A DNA stretch of 13,749 bases, taken from an uncultured Pirellulaceae bacterium. Its GTDB lineage: Bacteria > Planctomycetota > Planctomycetia > Pirellulales > Pirellulaceae. The position numbers and the translations under genes were made by a program. Below the pieces are notes generated by a model, which ran no database searches, was not told the origin of the DNA, and saw only the letters and a program-made list of their open reading frames with translations. Below are positions 7,190 to 10,882 of the stretch, piece after piece (position 1 is the stretch's first letter; every line of letters starts with the position of its first letter). Location: NCBI GenBank assembly GCA_947258905.1, contig CAMYKF010000440.1:1-13749 (forward strand), in the 5' to 3' direction.

Positions 7190-7318
7190 GAGGGGGCTTG
7201 TCCGCTGGCCGGCGGACCCGGTGTTTCAAGTTTGGGGTTGTGGGCGGCGAATGACGTTGTGTTTTGTTGTTCGGGTCAGGGAATCCAGGTTACCGCTGAC
7301 GGTAAATCCGCTTGCTCC

Positions 7319-7429
7319 CTAAATTCGCATTGTCAAAATGTAGCTCGCAAATACGGCGATGATCGTAAAAAAACAACAGACCATCTCGAATGCCTGCGTG
7401 TAACTTTCTGCGGGAATGATGGGATACAT
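7319..7429 (-). CDS. Possible 36-residue membrane peptide between flp and cpaA
   Basis: From ATG 7429 to TAG 7319 the frame encodes 36 residues. A short polar start containing two prolines (MYPIIPAESY) is followed by a single hydrophobic segment, MVCCFFTIIAVFASYILTM, ending RI. This looks like a single-pass membrane micropeptide. It begins about 55 bases after the flp terminator and ends 140 bases before the prepilin peptidase, on the same strand. No good Shine-Dalgarno sequence is visible. The frame can be extended upstream to an ATG at 7567, but that form would run through the terminator and into flp, so I reject it. I do not recognise a family. It may be a small Tad accessory or a chance ORF. 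Confidence 0.35.
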   Translation of the reverse strand: MYPIIPAESYTQAFEMVCCFFTIIAVFASYILTMRI

Positions 7430-7482
7430 GTGATTGCTGCAAAGATCAAAATCGTCGGAACTGGAGTTGTCTGTATACACAG

Positions 7483-7516
7483 CAAAAGCCCTCCGCGGGC
7501 ACAACCCGCGAGGGCT
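7483..7516 (-). terminator. Intrinsic terminator downstream of flp
   Basis: On the minus strand the stem AGCCCTCGCGGG pairs with CCCGCGGAGGGCT (one bulged base) around a five-base loop and runs into TTTT. The plus-strand arms are at 7487-7499 and 7505-7516. It lies 32 bases after the flp stop. This is a textbook arrangement for making abundant pilin mRNA while limiting expression of the downstream assembly genes. Confidence 0.8.
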
Positions 7517-7547
7517 CTGTGTTTGACCGTCGAGGTCCAGCGGTTTA

Positions 7548-7745
7548 CTAGAAGCCACCTTTGCCACGAGCGCTGTTGATATCGGTAGCGATATCGTTGA
7601 ACGCCGAGCTGGCGTTGGTTCCGATTGCCTGAATTGCGGTCAGGCAAACGATCACGATGAGTGCCAGCATAATTGCGTACTCAACAGCCGTGGGGCCGTC
7701 TTCCGATTGCAGAAAACGCTGAACCTTAAGAGCAAAATTTTTCAT
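7548..7745 (-). CDS. flp: Flp-family type IVb pilin
   Basis: This 65-residue prepilin is the major subunit of the Tad pilus. A 17-residue leader (MKNFALKVQRFLQSEDG) precedes the processing site G/PTAVEY, with Glu at +5 and Tyr at +6 of the mature protein as in Flp pilins. The hydrophobic helix AIMLALIVIVCLTAIQAIG follows. The mature C-terminus is short and ends GKGGF. The start at 7745 is set by a strong GGAGGA site six bases upstream; an upstream in-frame start at 7859 would give an implausible leader. It is the first gene of the Tad cluster and is followed by its own intrinsic terminator. The prepilin peptidase encoded at 6594-7178 is the expected processing enzyme. Confidence 0.95.
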   Translation of the reverse strand: MKNFALKVQRFLQSEDGPTAVEYAIMLALIVIVCLTAIQAIGTNASSAFNDIATDINSARGKGGF

Positions 7746-7749
7746 GTGT

Positions 7750-7755
7750 TCCTCC
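7750..7755 (-). promoter_or_regulatory. Strong ribosome-binding site of flp
   Basis: On the minus strand this reads GGAGGA, followed by ACAC and then ATG at 7745 (four to six bases, depending on alignment). It fixes the pilin start and suggests high translation. Confidence 0.8.
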
Positions 7756-7898
7756 GACAGGATATGAACGATGTCTCTCGCGAGACCGAGCTGGACGACA
7801 AATGTCCTGCTCAACCAAAAAAAACCCATGGGTTCGCTGAAACCATTGCCGTGTGGCAAAGTTAGCCTGCGTTGAATCCAGCGATTTCCCTACATTTA

Positions 7899-7916
7899 AC
7901 CTGGCCGAGGCCAGGT
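7899..7916. repeat. Near-perfect palindrome upstream of flp
   Basis: The eight-base arms acctggcc and ggccaggt are separated by two bases. It is about 155 bases upstream of the flp start and could be an operator for a dimeric regulator. Confidence 0.35.
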
Positions 7917-8199
7917 ACGTTGCAGGCAATGTTTTCAACCTCTGCTTTTGGCTTTGGTCGCGGTGGGCCGGTCATGATGACTGGCTCCGAAAAGCGGCGT
8001 GGACCGCGTTCAACTGAAACCTATGTCAGACACGGCCCTAGTCAAACTTTGACGGTCGAGGAAACGGGAAAAACTTTTCCGGCCTGCGCAGGCGTTGCCA
8101 TTGGTGAACATTGATTACGCAATCCAGCCGGTATGACCTGAATTTCAGGCATGACCCTGACAGCCGGCACGCTGCGCACGTGACGTCGGCCACAGGCAC

Positions 8200-8228
8200 C
8201 GCGCTATGCTATATAACGCGCTATGCTA
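8200..8228. repeat. 12-bp direct repeat at the kinase 3' end
   Basis: The sequence cgcgctatgcta occurs at 8200-8211 and again at 8217-8228, separated by tataa. The second copy contains the kinase stop codon (8226-8228). It may be a slippage duplication or a footprint left by an excised element. Confidence 0.6.
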
Positions 8229-9710
8229 CTGCTGTACCTTGCGGTAGTACTTGAGACCCGCGGCAAAGAAGCAGGCTGCAGAAACGGCCCCAAAAATCAG
8301 CAGTGCGAAATCCGGGTACAGGGCCATTACAAAAGCCGTAATGAACAGCGTAACAGCCTGTCCGTAAAAGGTGCCTGACAACATGCTGGCCTTGACCAGA
8401 AACACATTGCCCGCCACCAGGGCCAGTAGCGGCGCCAGACGCAAGACCGGAATATTCAGATACCACTCCAGCGGAAACAGCACACCCACGCTGAATATGC
8501 TGCCGGCCCACAAGTGAGCAATCTGACGCTCCACAAAGGTCACCGGTCCCATGCGGCGTCGCATCCACCAGAAGATTGCCGCCCACGCCCCGAATCCCGC
8601 CACCCACAAAAACCAGTACAACCAGCGGTTCTCCACCCCCATCCAGTACATCACCTGCGTTCCGGCGCACGCTACCAACAAAACCAGCGAATGCCACATC
8701 CACAGCAATCCCCAGTTGTCCATCACGTTGGCATGGTGAGTGTCGGCCAAAAAGGACGTAATCACATGGCCGAAGCGGCCGCGCATGGCCGACACTGATT
8801 CATCATTCAAAAACGCCTGCAAGTCATCCGCCAGACCGCCCGCCGACGAGTAACGCAGATCCTGCGGTTTCTGCAGGCAACGCATGGCAATCATCTCCAG
8901 ACTGCGGTCGGCCTGCCGGTTGATCACGCGTGGCGTGATGGGATCCTGTTCCAGCAACATTAGAACCGTGTCGACCGGCGAAGCGGCCTGGAACGGCGGG
9001 CGACCGGTCATCATGTGGTACAGAATCGCGCCGAGGCTGTACACGTCGCTGGTGGGACCCACCTGGCCGCGTTGGCCGGCTGCCTGTTCCGGGGCCATAT
9101 AGGCCGGCGTGCCAATCACCGAACCGGTACGCGTCAGCGTTTCGCCAGCCTGGCCCGTATCGCGTGCCAGTCCGAAATCAACGACATACGGACGATTGTC
9201 CGTGTCGGCGATCAGGATGTTGGAAGGCTTGAGATCCCGGTGCAGCACGCCTTTTTGATGCGCGAAATCAATCGCCCGGGCGACTTGCATCAGGATGCGT
9301 GCCGTTTGCTGCGGCGGCATGGGCCCGCGAGCCAGCCGCTCGCCCAGAGTTTCGCCCTCGATCAATTCCATGCAGAAGTATTCGCGCCCTTCGTGACGCC
9401 CGACTTCCACAATGTTGATAATGTTCGGGTGATTCAAGTTGCGGGCCGCCTGAGCTTCGGCCCGAAAACGCTTCACCGTGATCTCCGAAGCCAATTCGCC
9501 CTGCAGCACCATCTTCAACGCGACTTCCTGACCCGATTCCACGTGGCGGGCCTGGTACACAACACCCATCCCGCCGCGGCCCAGTTCTTCCAGCAACATC
9601 CACTGGCCGAATTGCGCAGGCAATTCAAACGCCGGCAGCATGCCACGGCGATCTTCACTCCCGCCAGCCGATCGCCGGGAGGATTCGTTACCAACGGCCT
9701 GAGTTACCAT
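8226..9710 (-). CDS. Membrane-anchored Ser/Thr protein kinase (Hanks type)
   Basis: This 494-residue protein is an active-looking Ser/Thr kinase: glycine loop GRGGMGVV (44-51), VALK lysine Lys66, helix-C glutamate near Glu85, catalytic HRDLKPSN (157-164, Asp159), DFG (178-180), activation segment TGSVIGTPAYMAPE (195-208) and SDVYSLG (221-227). The kinase domain ends near 305. Residues from about 334 to 486 hold roughly five hydrophobic segments, so the kinase domain should face the cytoplasm with a C-terminal membrane domain and no obvious extracellular sensor. The start at 9710 has AGGGA six bases upstream, overlapping a TAG. The same frame upstream of that TAG encodes the N-terminal extension typical of planctomycete kinases. 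The ECF sigma gene lies upstream on the same strand. Substrates are unknown. Confidence 0.93.
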   Translation of the reverse strand: MVTQAVGNESSRRSAGGSEDRRGMLPAFELPAQFGQWMLLEELGRGGMGVVYQARHVESGQEVALKMVLQGELASEITVKRFRAEAQAARNLNHPNIINIVEVGRHEGREYFCMELIEGETLGERLARGPMPPQQTARILMQVARAIDFAHQKGVLHRDLKPSNILIADTDNRPYVVDFGLARDTGQAGETLTRTGSVIGTPAYMAPEQAAGQRGQVGPTSDVYSLGAILYHMMTGRPPFQAASPVDTVLMLLEQDPITPRVINRQADRSLEMIAMRCLQKPQDLRYSSAGGLADDLQAFLNDESVSAMRGRFGHVITSFLADTHHANVMDNWGLLWMWHSLVLLVACAGTQVMYWMGVENRWLYWFLWVAGFGAWAAIFWWMRRRMGPVTFVERQIAHLWAGSIFSVGVLFPLEWYLNIPVLRLAPLLALVAGNVFLVKASMLSGTFYGQAVTLFITAFVMALYPDFALLIFGAVSAACFFAAGLKYYRKVQQ

Positions 9711-9719
9711 GACGGTTCC

Positions 9720-9896
9720 CTACAGCTGACGCAACTCCACCGCGAATTCCGGATAATCGGCACACGTTGCGCCCAGATCCACTTCCTCGCCCCCCTGCAC
9801 GCGGTCCATCAGTTTCGCAAAGATGCCCGCCAGCCGCTCGTCATGCCGCGAAGAAACTGGATCAGCCGACCGGGGGTGGGAATCGTGGGCGTTCAC
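9720..9896 (-). pseudogene. N-terminal segment of the kinase, cut off by an in-frame TAG
   Basis: From GTG 9896 to TAG 9720-9722 the frame encodes 58 residues. They include LAGIFAKLMDRVQGGEEVDL, ADYPEFAVELRQL and other features of the helical extension that planctomycete Ser/Thr kinases carry before the kinase domain (pattern: DRLQAGExVDL...HPExAxxLRxLW). The kinase ORF at 9710 is in the same frame, with only TAG GGA ACC GTC between them. In related kinases a Trp often follows LRxL, so TGG to TAG would be a one-base nonsense change. It may be translated separately, with re-initiation at 9710 using the AGGGA that overlaps the stop. It may instead be a sequencing error or a recent mutation. Translation from GTG is plausible because GGGA sits five bases upstream. 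Confidence 0.6.
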
Positions 9897-9907
9897 AGCT
9901 GTCCCAT

Positions 9908-10522
9908 TCAGTGATTGAGCAATTCTCGCAGACGACGCACGGCGCGCAGATATCGCATGCTGGCCGCCGGCTCGGTTAGTCCCAGGGCCTGGGCGATTTC
10001 CTGATTGGTCAGGTGTTCGTAATGCCGCATCACAATGACCTCGGCATCCATCTCATCAAGGTCCGTGATGGCTTCCTCCACACGCCGGGCCAGTTCCTTT
10101 TCCAGCGTTTGCGCGGCGGGCGTCTTTTCACCATCCAGCAACTGCCCGGCCAGCAAAATGGAACTCTGACCAAAGCCGCCGGGAATCACCATCGGCTGCT
10201 CGCGATCGACACTCCGTTTGGCCGAGCCGCGATGACGGCGGTGCGCGTCGATGATGCGATCCCGTGCGATATGGCGAATCCACAAATGAAACGGCATAGC
10301 CGGATTTTCCAGGTAGCTCTGCAACCGCCGGTTGGCTTCGATCAGCACATCCTGAACCACATCGCTGACATCCACACGGCGCTGGATCTTCTTGTCCAGC
10401 CGCATACGCACCAGATGACGCAAGGCATTGCGATGCCGCTCGATCAGCTGGTTGACAGCCGATTCATCGCCTCCTCGCGCCAGATCAAGCAATTCCGCCG
10501 TTTTGTCTGTTTCTGGCCACAT
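9908..10522 (-). CDS. ECF-type RNA polymerase sigma factor, planctomycete subfamily
   Basis: With the start at 10522 this is a 204-residue sigma-70-family ECF factor. Region 2 spans about 22-97, including RRVDVSDVVQDVLIEANRRL and the -10-binding stretch FHLWIRHIARDRIIDAHRRH. Region 4 spans about 147-201, with DLDEMDAEVIVMRHYEHLTNQ and the helix-turn-helix EIAQALGLTEPAASMRYLRAV. The sequence resembles the planctomycete-specific ECF subfamilies that occur beside Ser/Thr kinases. No anti-sigma factor is seen. The frame is open for 133 more codons upstream, but that part does not look like sigma sequence, so MWPETDK is taken as the start. GTG 10525 is an alternative; the ribosome-binding site is poor (GGAG only two bases from ATG). 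The stop is 11 bases before the kinase N-terminal fragment, suggesting co-transcription. Confidence 0.9.
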   Translation of the reverse strand: MWPETDKTAELLDLARGGDESAVNQLIERHRNALRHLVRMRLDKKIQRRVDVSDVVQDVLIEANRRLQSYLENPAMPFHLWIRHIARDRIIDAHRRHRGSAKRSVDREQPMVIPGGFGQSSILLAGQLLDGEKTPAAQTLEKELARRVEEAITDLDEMDAEVIVMRHYEHLTNQEIAQALGLTEPAASMRYLRAVRRLRELLNH

Positions 10523-10785
10523 CACTCCATTATCAACTACCACCAGCGGCTTGGACAGGTGTATGCCGACAGGCCAGTGGTTGTCAGCAACCACGATCTT
10601 CAGAGAGCCGCCTGACCGCCCGATTTGCGCTGGTGACCGTGGTCTCGCCGACGTCGCGTCCCTTACATGACATTGGTTCCCCTGTAAAGCACCTGACGAG
10701 GCAGCCCGGCTGACCGGGGACGCCAGACGGCACTCGCCAAATGGCCGTAATTTCCGCATAAATCGAGTCCATGGCATCCAAACGT

Positions 10786-10813
10786 TTGTGTTCTGCGTTA
10801 CTTCAAATAAAAT
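10786..10813 (+). promoter_or_regulatory. Candidate sigma-70-like promoter of the giant protein gene
   Basis: TTGTGT (10786-10791) and TAAAAT (10808-10813) are separated by 16 bases and lie about 70 bases before the ATG at 10883, in a locally AT-rich patch. The match to the -35 element is partial. Confidence 0.3.
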
Positions 10814-10870
10814 GGGAGCCTTATCAAAATTCCATAATTCGGTCCCCCTCATTTCCCTCCTTTTCTGCCC

Positions 10871-10875
10871 AGGAG
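10871..10875 (+). promoter_or_regulatory. Ribosome-binding site of the giant protein gene
   Basis: AGGAG lies seven bases before ATG 10883 and fixes the start of this very long ORF. Confidence 0.75.
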
Positions 10876-10882
10876 ATCCAGC

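Larger units (their letters stand above)
7746..8225. other. 480-base intergenic region between kinase and flp
   Basis: There is no convincing gene here; the plus-strand frame at 7872-8114 is low-complexity and lacks family features. The region is rich in dyads: tctcgcgaga (7776-7785), aacccatgggtt (7823-7834) followed on the minus strand by a run of T, acctggcc-ga-ggccaggt (7899-7916), gcctgcgcaggc (8082-8093) and cctgaa-t-ttcagg (about 8137-8149). It must hold the flp promoter and the kinase terminator. No -35/-10 pair stands out, and I found no clear sigma-54 site on the minus strand. Confidence 0.5.
10523..10882. other. Divergent promoter region between sigma factor and giant gene
   Basis: These 360 bases separate two divergent genes and should contain both promoters. 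On the minus strand it is an open continuation of the sigma-factor frame without protein-like features. A candidate plus-strand promoter is listed separately. I see no RNA gene or mobile-element end. Confidence 0.5.

Noticed and set aside
7746..7859. 38-codon extension of the Flp pilin
   Set aside because: It would destroy the short prepilin leader and pass over the strong GGAGGA site placed correctly for ATG 7745.
9015..9914. 299-codon plus-strand open frame opposite the kinase
   Set aside because: It lies antisense to a kinase with all catalytic motifs in place. Its His/Arg/Gln-rich composition is that of a complementary-strand shadow in GC-rich DNA.
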